Assembly (NCBI GenBank): GCA_902478395.1
Contig: CABSKZ010000109.1
Location: 1-8,303, forward strand
Origin: an uncultured Eubacteriales bacterium
GTDB lineage: Bacteria; Bacillota; Clostridia; UBA1381; UBA9506
Reading direction: 5' to 3'
Length of the DNA stretch: 8,303 nucleotides
Part shown: piece by piece, positions 1 through 6,542 of the stretch
Position numbering within the stretch: position 1 is the first letter of the stretch
How the letters are laid out: every line of letters begins with the position of its first letter
The notes under the pieces: model-generated
Databases searched by the model: none
What the model was told of the DNA's origin: nothing
What the model saw: the letters and a program-made list of their open reading frames with translations, nothing else
Translations under genes and position numbers: made by a program

Positions 1-41
1 CTCTCTATTCGTCGGCAGCGTCAGATGTGTATAAGAGACAG
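1..41 (+). other. Illumina Nextera adapter remnant (i5 index plus Read 1 transposase sequence)
   Basis: Bases 1-8 (CTCTCTAT) equal the Nextera i5 index known as S502/N502. Bases 9-41 equal the Nextera Read 1 transposase adapter, whose last 19 bases (23-41) are the Tn5 mosaic end finishing in AGAGACAG. The order index, adapter, mosaic end is that of a sequencing library molecule, so this is untrimmed adapter on a contig end and not genomic DNA. The real insert begins at 42. The match was made from memory of the adapter sequences, but a 41-base continuous agreement leaves little doubt. Confidence 0.97.
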
Positions 42-87
42 GTTCTATACTGTATATCTTATCAATTAATTCTGAAAAAAACAAGAC

Positions 88-116
88 TTGCTATTTATAA
101 TTTATTTTTGTATAAT
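88..116 (+). promoter_or_regulatory. Sigma-A-type promoter for the rhamnosidase gene
   Basis: A TTGCTA -35 box (88-93) lies exactly 17 nt before a perfect TATAAT -10 box (111-116), inside a very AT-rich stretch. The predicted transcription start is near 123, giving a leader of about 30 nt before the ATG at 152. Hexamers, spacing and position all fit a housekeeping vegetative promoter. No catabolite-repression (cre) box was seen between 42 and 151. Confidence 0.75.
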
Positions 117-118
117 AG

Positions 119-137
119 TACAATATATTTTATTGTA
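119..137. promoter_or_regulatory. Possible operator: 7-bp inverted repeat at the transcription start
   Basis: TACAATA (119-125) and TATTGTA (131-137) are perfect inverted repeats around a 5-nt spacer. They begin 2 nt after the -10 box and cover the expected start site. A repressor bound here would block transcription, which would suit a substrate-induced glycosidase gene. The repeat is made almost only of A and T in an AT-rich region, so chance symmetry is a real alternative. Confidence 0.3.
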
Positions 138-151
138 AATGGGGGTATTCT

Positions 152-2317
152 ATGAAACCAAAATGGATTTGTGACTGGGCGTTTGCGTCCTGTTCTCCAG
201 TAGATACACTGCACAGGCAAATGGAAAAACAACCTGCTCCGGAGCATTCTCCAGAACAGATGAATGTCCATACGCTCTTTCGCAAAGCGTTCCGTCTGGA
301 ATCTCTTCCGTCCGAAGCAAAAGTGTTCATAACCGCCGATGATTTTTACAAGCTGTATATCAATGGACAGTTTGTCGGCCAGGGGCCTGCTCCAGCCTAT
401 TCCTTCCGCCATCCGTACAACACCTATGATGTAACCCCGTTTTTAAAGCAGGGCAAAAACGCAATATGCGTCCATGTGTTTTACTATGGCGTTATCAATC
501 GCGTTACAAACAGCGCCGATTTCCGGCAGGGGCTTTGGGCGGAGCTCACGGTTGATGGAGAGTCTCTGTTGACAACTGACCATACATGGAGGCAAAGTCG
601 GGCGCTTGAATTTTATGCGAACGAATCAATCGGCTATCAGACTTATTTTTTGGAGCATATGGATTTCCGGTTAAAAAATACACAGTGGAAAAATCCGGAT
701 TACGATGATTCCAATTGGAAGGAATCGTTTGAACAGGACGACAGCGGACACATTCTTGTCCCGCAGGAAACGCCTGTCCTGTCAGTCTATGCCCTGCCGC
801 CGGAAACTGTCCGTGAATTGAACCCGGGACATTTTCTGATTGATTTTGGAAGAGAAATAACTGGCTGCATCACCTTTGCCGCACAAGGCAAGGAGGGGGA
901 TACCGTTATTACCCACTACGGTGAGGAATTGGACACGCCGGACTCCGTGCGCTGGCAAATGCGGTGCAACTGCAATTATGAAGAAACACTGATTCTGTCT
1001 GGAGGCTTAGACATTCTCGAAAATTTTGACTACAAGGCTTTCCGTTATGCGGAAATCATTGCGCCGGACGGCACAATCCATGCTGAATCTATTGCGGCAG
1101 TCATCCGCCACTACCCTCTCGATGACAAAGCCTGTCTATTTGACAGCTCTAACCAAATGCTGAACAGCGTATGGGACATCTGCAAAAACGGTGTGCGCTG
1201 TGGGTCTCAGGAAGGTTATCTTGATTGCCCCTCCCGCGAAAAAGGACAATACTTGGGAGATTTGACTGTCACTGCCCAGTCACAGTTATATCTTTCCGGT
1301 GATTTAAGACTGTTCCGTAAAGCGCTTTTAGATTTCGCAGAAACGCGCCGGATATGCCCCGGGCTGCTTGCGGTCGCTCCTGGAAGTGAAATGCAGGAAA
1401 TTGCCGATTTTTCCCTGCTCTGGCCGTTTCAGCTGTGGATTTATTATCAGCACAGCGGAGATGTCGAATTTCTGCGGGAAATGCTTCCCGTCGCCGAGGG
1501 CATTCTCAACTGGTTCCGCAAACACGAGCGGAAGGACGGCCTGCTGTGTGATGTTATTGACAAGTGGAATCTGGTTGACTGGCCCGATAACCTGCGCGAC
1601 AATTATGATTTTGATTTAACAGTAGGAAAACACTACGGCTGCCACAATGTGCTGAACGCGTTTTATATCGGCGCGGTGCAGGTTGTTGAGACAATTCGCA
1701 AAGAGCTGGGAATTGTGCTTGAAAAACGGTCTGATGCTCTAAAATCCGCGTATATTGCCGCATTCTACAATCCTGCCACCGGTCTGTTTACTGATAGCAC
1801 AACCTCGCAGCACAGCGCATTCCATTCCAACGTACTGCCGCTGTTTTACCATCTTGCGCCGGATAATTCTGTGCCAAAGCTGGTGGAATTCATCAAAAAC
1901 AAGCGCATGTGCTGTGGTGTGTTTTTCTCCTATTTTGTTTTGAAAGGGCTGTCCAATGCCGTGGAATATGAATTGGTCTACGATTTTCTAACCTGCACCG
2001 ATGAACACTCCTGGGGAAATATGCTCTCGGAGGACGCAACCTCCTGCTTTGAGGCGTGGGGAAAAGAGCAAAAATGGAATACCAGTCTGTGCCATCCGTG
2101 GGCCAGCGCGCCAATTCCGGTTTTGATTGAGGATATCATCGGGCTTACACCAAGTACCCCAGGATGGAAAAACGTGCGGTTCGACCCGCATATACCAGAG
2201 GAATTGACAGATATTCGTCTGTCCTTCCAGACGATATCCGGAACCATTACGTTTGACCGGAAAAATGGCAGAAATAACATCACTTTGCCGGAAGGCTGCA
2301 GCCTGTCTCACCAATAA
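152..2317 (+). CDS. Alpha-L-rhamnosidase, GH78 family
   Basis: Predicted inverting glycoside hydrolase that releases terminal L-rhamnose from plant glycosides or polysaccharides. The 721-aa protein has no signal peptide or membrane segment, so it probably acts in the cytoplasm on imported oligosaccharides. The N-terminal beta-sandwich carries the typical LYINGQFVGQGP stretch (residues 68-79) and the YDVTPFLKQGKN turn. An alpha/alpha-barrel follows from about residue 325, with the GH78 catalytic block DCPSREKGQYLGD at 358-370. FEAW (Glu634, candidate general base) and SLCHPW (His648) close the barrel, and a small C-terminal beta domain ends the protein. The start is supported by GGGGGT (141-146) 5 nt before the ATG. 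The catalytic block is one residue shorter than the common DCPQRDERLGWTGD form. No transporter or regulator is visible nearby. The GH78 call is firm, but exact substrate is unknown. Confidence 0.9.
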   Translation: MKPKWICDWAFASCSPVDTLHRQMEKQPAPEHSPEQMNVHTLFRKAFRLESLPSEAKVFITADDFYKLYINGQFVGQGPAPAYSFRHPYNTYDVTPFLKQGKNAICVHVFYYGVINRVTNSADFRQGLWAELTVDGESLLTTDHTWRQSRALEFYANESIGYQTYFLEHMDFRLKNTQWKNPDYDDSNWKESFEQDDSGHILVPQETPVLSVYALPPETVRELNPGHFLIDFGREITGCITFAAQGKEGDTVITHYGEELDTPDSVRWQMRCNCNYEETLILSGGLDILENFDYKAFRYAEIIAPDGTIHAESIAAVIRHYPLDDKACLFDSSNQMLNSVWDICKNGVRCGSQEGYLDCPSREKGQYLGDLTVTAQSQLYLSGDLRLFRKALLDFAETRRICPGLLAVAPGSEMQEIADFSLLWPFQLWIYYQHSGDVEFLREMLPVAEGILNWFRKHERKDGLLCDVIDKWNLVDWPDNLRDNYDFDLTVGKHYGCHNVLNAFYIGAVQVVETIRKELGIVLEKRSDALKSAYIAAFYNPATGLFTDSTTSQHSAFHSNVLPLFYHLAPDNSVPKLVEFIKNKRMCCGVFFSYFVLKGLSNAVEYELVYDFLTCTDEHSWGNMLSEDATSCFEAWGKEQKWNTSLCHPWASAPIPVLIEDIIGLTPSTPGWKNVRFDPHIPEELTDIRLSFQTISGTITFDRKNGRNNITLPEGCSLSHQ

Positions 2318-2455
2318 AATTTGAAAGAAGAAACAGGATTTTCTTTTTAGGATAAGAAGAAGCATAACTCGTGTGTTTTATGAATTTTCTAGTGCATTTA
2401 TGCGTTTTTTAATTACCGCAACAATTGATGTTTTATATGAATTTCTTACATAAAT

Positions 2456-2463
2456 GGAGGGGG
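2456..2463 (+). promoter_or_regulatory. Strong ribosome binding site that sets the kinase start
   Basis: GGAGGGGG lies just before the ATG at 2467, with 6 nt between the GGAGG core and the start codon. An in-frame TTG at 2425 and ATGs at 2428 and 2437 would place this site inside the coding region and have no comparable site of their own. The start is therefore 2467. Confidence 0.85.
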
Positions 2464-2466
2464 TTT

Positions 2467-3027
2467 ATGGGGCTTGGAATAATTGTGTGCGGCCTAAACG
2501 GCAGCGGAAAGAGCACATTAGGAAAAGCGCTGGCAGAGAAACTGGGCTTCCACTTGATTGATAATGAAAACCTGTTTTTTCCTAAGTCCGATGCGAATTA
2601 TCTATACGCTGCTCCGCGTTCTTATGAAGAAGTAAAAAAACTCCTTATGAATGAAGTAAGACTACATAAAAACTTTATTTTTGCTGCTGTAAAAGGGAAT
2701 TACGGAGAAGAGATACTGCCATTCTTTCACTATGCAGTGCTGATTGATGTTCCTAAAGACATTCGATTACAACGAGTGAGAAACCGTTCTTTTCAGAAAT
2801 TTGGTAAAAGAATGCTAGTTGGCGGTGATTTGTACGAGCGGGAGGAAGCATTTTTTGATATGGTAAGTTCCAGAACAGAGCATTACGTTGAAGAATGGGT
2901 ACAAATCCTGACCTGTCCCATCATACGAGTGGATGGGACAAAGCCTATTGAAAAAAATATTGCTCTTATTATAGAACAGGTACAGCGTAATCTCGGCTTT
3001 GTTGCTATCCATCGACAAGAAATATAA
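2467..3027 (+). CDS. P-loop kinase-like protein (AAA_18/shikimate/nucleotide kinase fold), substrate unknown
   Basis: A 186-aa single-domain P-loop NTPase of the small-molecule kinase type. It starts with a beta strand and a textbook Walker A, GLNGSGKST (residues 9-17). DNEN (32-35) sits where shikimate and nucleotide kinases bind substrate. VLIDVP (91-96) occupies the Walker B-side strand. An arginine-rich stretch (Arg100 to Arg107, then 115) resembles a lid region, and VDGTKPIEKN (155-164) resembles the C-terminal end of nucleoside and cytidylate kinase-like proteins. It may phosphorylate a small metabolite or nucleotide; the substrate cannot be read from sequence. The gene lies alone, 149 nt after the rhamnosidase, with no clear terminator or promoter of its own in that gap. 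It is more AT-rich than its neighbours (18 G+C of 60 at 2641-2700), which hints at separate origin. Confidence 0.8.
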   Translation: MGLGIIVCGLNGSGKSTLGKALAEKLGFHLIDNENLFFPKSDANYLYAAPRSYEEVKKLLMNEVRLHKNFIFAAVKGNYGEEILPFFHYAVLIDVPKDIRLQRVRNRSFQKFGKRMLVGGDLYEREEAFFDMVSSRTEHYVEEWVQILTCPIIRVDGTKPIEKNIALIIEQVQRNLGFVAIHRQEI

Positions 3028-3191
3028 ATAAGTTAGGGAACTTCCCGTCAAACATTTTGCAGCGCTAAAATGGTGCTGGCTTTTCAAAACTTCCTTATAT
3101 GGTAATACGGGCGAGATACAGGATGGTGCGTTGAAAGCCCTGGATATTAAGCTATTTTCCCATAAGAAGATATGTGCCTATCGAATCAATC
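3028..3191. other. Intergenic stretch without a recognisable gene
   Basis: Between the kinase stop and the terminator hairpin there are 164 nt with no credible gene. One plus-strand frame stays open from 3032 onward. It has no ATG with a ribosome binding site near its beginning and runs on through the terminator and antisense to the deaminase gene. Its translation (for example YGNTGEIQDGALKALDIK around 3098-3151) does not match a family I recognise. It may be a gene remnant or simply a long 3' leader to the terminator. Confidence 0.5.
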
Positions 3192-3231
3192 AAAAAAGAT
3201 GCAGGACTACAAAGTTTTCTGCATCTTTTTT
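3192..3231. terminator. Bidirectional rho-independent terminator
   Basis: AAAAAAGATGCAG (3192-3204) pairs perfectly with CTGCATCTTTTTT (3219-3231), a 13-bp stem around a 14-nt loop. The outer six A-T pairs provide a T-run on whichever strand is transcribed. The hairpin sits between converging genes. It begins 3 nt past the deaminase stop on the minus strand and 164 nt past the kinase stop on the plus strand, so it probably ends both transcripts. Confidence 0.9.
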
Positions 3232-3234
3232 GTT

Positions 3235-3627
3235 TCACTTACAATCACGCCAATTGTATGGCATCAGCTCTTTCAATGTTACTGCCTTATCTTTTGCGAC
3301 CATAACCTCTGCTGATAAATTTTCCGGATGCAGCTGGCTCAAAAACTCTCTGCATCTGCCGCACGGCGGCAAAACGGTTCCGTCCCAGTTAACCGCGGCC
3401 ACTTTTAAAATTCTGTTTTCTCCCGCTGTCACCATCGCTGCCGCCGCGGCGTGTTCCGCACAAAACCCCATAGAGCAGGCTGTATCTATGCAAACTCCCG
3501 TATACACCATACCCGACTCTGCCAAAACTGCAGCCCCTACTCCTCCTGCCTCTGCAGAATCTGAAAGCTGACGCGGTTTCGCAACCGAAAGTGCCAGCTG
3601 ATACAATTCTTCAAACTTCAAATTCAT
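3235..3627 (-). CDS. Cytidine deaminase family, blasticidin-S deaminase-like
   Basis: A 130-aa zinc-dependent deaminase of the CDA fold. Zinc ligands are Cys56 in the CAE motif (Glu58 is the proton shuttle) and Cys89 and Cys92 in PPCGRCREFL. Length, CGRCR, and the following LHPE segment resemble blasticidin-S deaminase, which has 130 residues and an SPCGRCR...LHPG stretch. In ordinary cytidine deaminase the ribose is held by a conserved NIEN motif; here the matching stretch reads CIDT (residues 46-49), so the substrate may not be cytidine. It is the last gene of the minus-strand run, 12 nt after the SanA-like gene. The start is uncertain: AGAAGGAG ends only 1 nt before the ATG, while a TTG at codon 3 (3621) has a 7-nt spacing. 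Nucleoside salvage or detoxification are both possible. Confidence 0.87.
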   Translation of the reverse strand: MNLKFEELYQLALSVAKPRQLSDSAEAGGVGAAVLAESGMVYTGVCIDTACSMGFCAEHAAAAAMVTAGENRILKVAAVNWDGTVLPPCGRCREFLSQLHPENLSAEVMVAKDKAVTLKELMPYNWRDCK

Positions 3628-3639
3628 ACTCCTTCTCTG

Positions 3640-4302
3640 TCAATCCTCGGTAGCAATGCCGCTTCCCGAAATCGGAATGACCTCCCCGAGATATTTCGGT
3701 TTCGAATGCAAAACTTCACATTGCAAAACTGCCTTTACACGCGCCAGATACTCTCTTGGCCGCTGGTATTTGATTTCATTGCTGTCATATTGCCCCGCTT
3801 CGATGCCCTGCACATTCATTTTGAGACGGTCAGCTATGTAGAGAGCGCGCAAGAGATGTTCCCGCTGCGTCACCACAATCGCCGTTTTCACATCAAACAC
3901 ATCCCGTGCGCGGTACAAGGTGTCGTAGGTATTAAACCCGGCATGGTCCATAAAGATATCCTCTTTCGGAACGCCCTTCTCCATCAGGTATTTCCGCATG
4001 GCATTCACCTCGTTATATTCAATGCGGCCATGGTCGCCGGAAACGATAATTTTTTTTGCTTTTCCCGCCGCATAAACCTCGTATCCCATCTCCAGCCGCT
4101 GCGCAAGCGTCGGAGACACCTCGTCCCCCCAGACAAGCGCCCCAAGAACAATCGCCGCGTCCGCCTGTCTGGCAGCATCCATCGTTGTAATGTGCTTCTC
4201 TCCGGTTTTCATAACATACCAGTCCATTCCCACAACGGAAAGCACGCCTAAAACACCAAGCAGTAAAATCCCTATCAAAACGTTTCTGATTTTCTTCCGC
4301 AT
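3640..4302 (-). CDS. SanA/YdcF-like DUF218 protein, membrane-anchored
   Basis: A 220-aa protein with one N-terminal transmembrane segment (about residues 8-26, after a basic MRKK start) and an extracytoplasmic DUF218 domain. Family signatures are VLGA (52-55), SGDHG (88-92) followed by YNE (96-98), GFNTYDT (122-128) and VTQREHLLRAL (143-153). SanA, the best-known relative, is linked to vancomycin exclusion and envelope permeability in enterobacteria, but the biochemical activity of most DUF218 proteins is not established. A role in envelope or wall-precursor biology is an inference from that family. AAGGAGG (4308-4314) precedes the ATG by 5 nt and confirms the start. It begins 15 nt after the xth stop and belongs to the same run of genes. 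Confidence 0.88.
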   Translation of the reverse strand: MRKKIRNVLIGILLLGVLGVLSVVGMDWYVMKTGEKHITTMDAARQADAAIVLGALVWGDEVSPTLAQRLEMGYEVYAAGKAKKIIVSGDHGRIEYNEVNAMRKYLMEKGVPKEDIFMDHAGFNTYDTLYRARDVFDVKTAIVVTQREHLLRALYIADRLKMNVQGIEAGQYDSNEIKYQRPREYLARVKAVLQCEVLHSKPKYLGEVIPISGSGIATED

Positions 4303-4317
4303 GACAGCCTCCTTGCA

Positions 4318-5073
4318 CTACAGGGCGAGTTTCAGCCCGACCGGGCAGTGGTCGCTCCCAAATACTTCCGCATAGATGACCGGTTCAATAATTTTGTCGT
4401 TGAGTCGTTTAGATACAAGAAAATAGTCTATCCGCCATCCTGCGTTTGTTTTGCGTGCCTGAAACCGGTAGGACCACCATGTATATGCGCCCGTCACATC
4501 TGGATTTACAAACCGGAAGGTATCGGTAAATCCTGCATCCAGTAATTCCGTCAGCTTCGCGCGCTCCTCGTCTGAAAAACCGGCGTTTCCACGGTTTGTT
4601 TTCGGGTTCTTCAAATCGATTTCTTCATGCGCCACATTCAGGTCTCCGCAAAGAACCACAGGCTTTTGGCTGTCAAGCTCAAGCAGATAGGCGCGCAAAT
4701 CGTCCTCCCACTGCATGCGGTAGTCAATCCTGGCAAGCTTGTCCTGCGAATTGGGCACATAGACGTTAACCAAATAAAACGCGTCAAACTCCAGCGTAAT
4801 CGCCCGGCCCTCGTGGCTGTGCTCTTCTTTTCCGATTCCATACGAAACAGAAAGCGGTTCAATTCTGGAAAAGACCGCCGTTCCGGAATAGCCTTTCTTC
4901 TCCGCACTGTTCCAGTACTGCCTGTACCCCTCGGTCAGAATTTCCGCCTGGCCCTCCTGCATCTTCGTTTCCTGTATACAAAATACATCCGCGTCAGACG
5001 AGACAAAAAAGTCCATAAATCCCTTGCCCATACATGCCCGCAAGCCGTTGACATTCCACGAAACCAGTTTCAT
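4318..5073 (-). CDS. xth: Exodeoxyribonuclease III / AP endonuclease (Xth/ExoA family)
   Basis: Magnesium-dependent base-excision repair nuclease that cuts DNA at abasic sites and trims 3' ends. The 251-aa length is that of bacterial ExoA. The active-site set is complete: Asn7 in WNVNGLR, Glu35 in QETK, Tyr105 in NVYVPNS, Asp144 and Asn146 in GDLNVAH, Asp216 in WRIDYFLVS, and Asp241-His242 in SDHCPV. WWSYR (199-203) is also typical. MKLVSWNVNGLR is the expected N-terminus, which fixes the start although the upstream ribosome site is weak (GTGGGTG). The gene starts 20 nt after the fmt stop. The symbol could equally be exoA as in Bacillus. Confidence 0.96.
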   Translation of the reverse strand: MKLVSWNVNGLRACMGKGFMDFFVSSDADVFCIQETKMQEGQAEILTEGYRQYWNSAEKKGYSGTAVFSRIEPLSVSYGIGKEEHSHEGRAITLEFDAFYLVNVYVPNSQDKLARIDYRMQWEDDLRAYLLELDSQKPVVLCGDLNVAHEEIDLKNPKTNRGNAGFSDEERAKLTELLDAGFTDTFRFVNPDVTGAYTWWSYRFQARKTNAGWRIDYFLVSKRLNDKIIEPVIYAEVFGSDHCPVGLKLAL

Positions 5074-5093
5074 AGCGCACCCACTTTCTCTTT

Positions 5094-6026
5094 TTATTGC
5101 AAAATTACGCCTGTTTCAATCGTGTTGCCCTTAATATATTCACTAACAGGCATCTGTTTTTTTCCGTCAAATTGAATCTGCGTGATATTGATTGCACCAT
5201 CTGCGCATTTTACCAGAATTCCTTTCGGCGTAACCTCCAATATTTCACCGTTTTGCCCGGATGTTTTGCTATTTTCCTGCTCCGCCCAGATGACCTTCAT
5301 TCGTCTTCCCTGATATTCCGTATGCGCGTATGGATAGGAATTCATACCACGTACCAGATTGTAAATCTCCCGGCTGGTTTTGGTAAAATCAATTTTTGAG
5401 ACCTCTTTGTTCAGCATCGGCGCATAGCAGGAAAGACTGTCGTCCTGTTTCTCCGGCTGAAGGGTTCCTGCCTCCAGTTCATCCAAGGTTTTGAGCAAAA
5501 GCGCCGCCCCTGTGACACTCAGTTTATCGTGCAGCGAGGAGCCGGTTTCGGTTTCAACAATCGGCACCTCCTGTTTCAGCAGCATGTCTCCTGTGTCCAG
5601 CCCCTTTTCCATTAGCATGGTGGTTACGCCAGAAACTGATTCCCCGTTGACAATACTCCACTGAATCGGCGCCGCTCCGCGGTATTTTGGAAGAAGAGAG
5701 GCATGAACGTTAATGCACCCGTGCGGCGGTATATTCAAAACTGTTTCCGGCAAAAGTTTGCCGTAAGCTGCCACGACAAATACATCTGCTTTGACTTGCG
5801 CAAGTTTCTCAGCGGATTCTTCATTTTTCATGCTTGTGGGCTGATAAACCGGAATTTCATGTGCCAGAGCATATTCTTTGACCGGCGGCGGCATCATCTT
5901 ATGGCCGCGGCCTTTTGGCTTATCCGGCTGGGTGACTGCTAACGCAATCTCATGTTTTCCGCATTCCACCAAAGCCTTTAAGGTTTCCACCGCAAAATCC
6001 GGCGTTCCCATAAATACAAGTTTCAA
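5094..6026 (-). CDS. fmt: Methionyl-tRNA formyltransferase (TTG start)
   Basis: Transfers the formyl group of 10-formyl-tetrahydrofolate to initiator Met-tRNA in the cytoplasm. From the TTG at 6026 the protein has 310 aa. Its N-terminal Rossmann-like domain opens MKLVFMGTPDF. Catalytic residues are Asn106 and His108 in INVHASLLP and Asp144 in GLDTGD, and the SLLPKYRGAAPIQ loop (110-122) contacts formyl-folate. A C-terminal tRNA-binding beta domain follows from about residue 207. A GTG at 6035 would add three residues but leaves no space for a ribosome site. AAGGTGG lies 5 nt before the TTG and gives the family's usual N-terminus. It lies 21 nt after def, the enzyme that undoes its modification. 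Confidence 0.96.
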   Translation of the reverse strand: MKLVFMGTPDFAVETLKALVECGKHEIALAVTQPDKPKGRGHKMMPPPVKEYALAHEIPVYQPTSMKNEESAEKLAQVKADVFVVAAYGKLLPETVLNIPPHGCINVHASLLPKYRGAAPIQWSIVNGESVSGVTTMLMEKGLDTGDMLLKQEVPIVETETGSSLHDKLSVTGAALLLKTLDELEAGTLQPEKQDDSLSCYAPMLNKEVSKIDFTKTSREIYNLVRGMNSYPYAHTEYQGRRMKVIWAEQENSKTSGQNGEILEVTPKGILVKCADGAINITQIQFDGKKQMPVSEYIKGNTIETGVILQ

Positions 6027-6047
6027 TACATCCACCTTCTTATCTGT

Positions 6048-6515
6048 TTATTTTTGTCCTGGCTGGACGTATTCTATCACTTTATCCGTAAAAATCACGC
6101 CATTGAGGTGATCAATCTCATGGCACAGTGCAACCGCCAGCAGCCCTGTTCCTTCAATTTCAAATTCCTCATTTTCCCGGTTCCGCGCCCGTACGATAAC
6201 CTTTTCCGGCCTTTTGACCGTTCCGTTCTTTCCTGGTACGGAAAGACAGCCTTCAGTTGAAATCTGTTCACCCTTTTTATATACAAAAATCGGATTAATC
6301 AATTCTATCAAGCCTTCTCCGACATCAATGACCACCACACGCTTGAGTACCCCCACCTGCGGCGCGGCAAGGCCAACACCGTTGTCTGCGTACATGGTCT
6401 CTTTCATATCGTCCAGCAGGGTTAGTACCCGTTTATCGATAACCTGCACCTCGCGCGATCTTTTGCGCAAAGCCGCAAGGTCAGCATCTACCTTTAAAAT
6501 ATTTCTCAGCGCCAC
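6048..6515 (-). CDS. def: Peptide deformylase (GTG start)
   Basis: Metalloenzyme that removes the formyl group from the N-terminal methionine of new proteins. All three family motifs are present in the 155-aa protein: GVGLAAPQ (46-53), EGCLS (88-92, metal ligand Cys90) and HEIDH (132-136, ligands His132 and His136, catalytic Glu133). The numbering coincides with that of the E. coli enzyme, which supports the start. Translation begins at a GTG; the nearest ribosome site, GGAGAG, is about 9 nt upstream. The N-terminal helix region reads ADLAALRKRSREV where relatives have DPVLRKKA, a slight variation. It starts 27 nt after priA and precedes fmt, the common arrangement in Firmicutes. Confidence 0.97.
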   Translation of the reverse strand: MALRNILKVDADLAALRKRSREVQVIDKRVLTLLDDMKETMYADNGVGLAAPQVGVLKRVVVIDVGEGLIELINPIFVYKKGEQISTEGCLSVPGKNGTVKRPEKVIVRARNRENEEFEIEGTGLLAVALCHEIDHLNGVIFTDKVIEYVQPGQK

Positions 6516-6542
6516 TGTTAACCACTCTCCGTATTTGTTTTG

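Noticed and set aside
23..41. Tn5 mosaic end as evidence of a transposon
   Set aside because: It is embedded in the full Nextera adapter with an i5 index in front, so it comes from library preparation and not from a resident transposon.
2375..2447. Near-repeat TGTTTTAT(AT)GAATTT found twice before the kinase
   Set aside because: The two copies are imperfect, short and AT-rich, so chance similarity is sufficient explanation.
2425..2452. TTGATG...TACATA as a promoter for the kinase
   Set aside because: The -10 would almost touch the ribosome site, so the transcript would start inside or after it.
3053..3072. CATTTT/AAAATG inverted repeat as a kinase terminator
   Set aside because: The 6-bp AT-rich stem is weak and no T-run follows it; the 3192-3231 hairpin is far better.
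3131..3571. 146-aa plus-strand open frame beginning at TTG
   Set aside because: It reads through a strong terminator and then antisense to the deaminase, with low-complexity alanine/proline-rich translation and no ribosome site.
3706..4251. 181-aa plus-strand open frame
   Set aside because: It lies wholly antisense to the SanA-like gene, has no family motifs and no ribosome site; the minus-strand protein has clear DUF218 signatures.
4627..5175. 182-aa plus-strand open frame
   Set aside because: It is antisense to xth and the end of fmt, both with complete active-site motifs.
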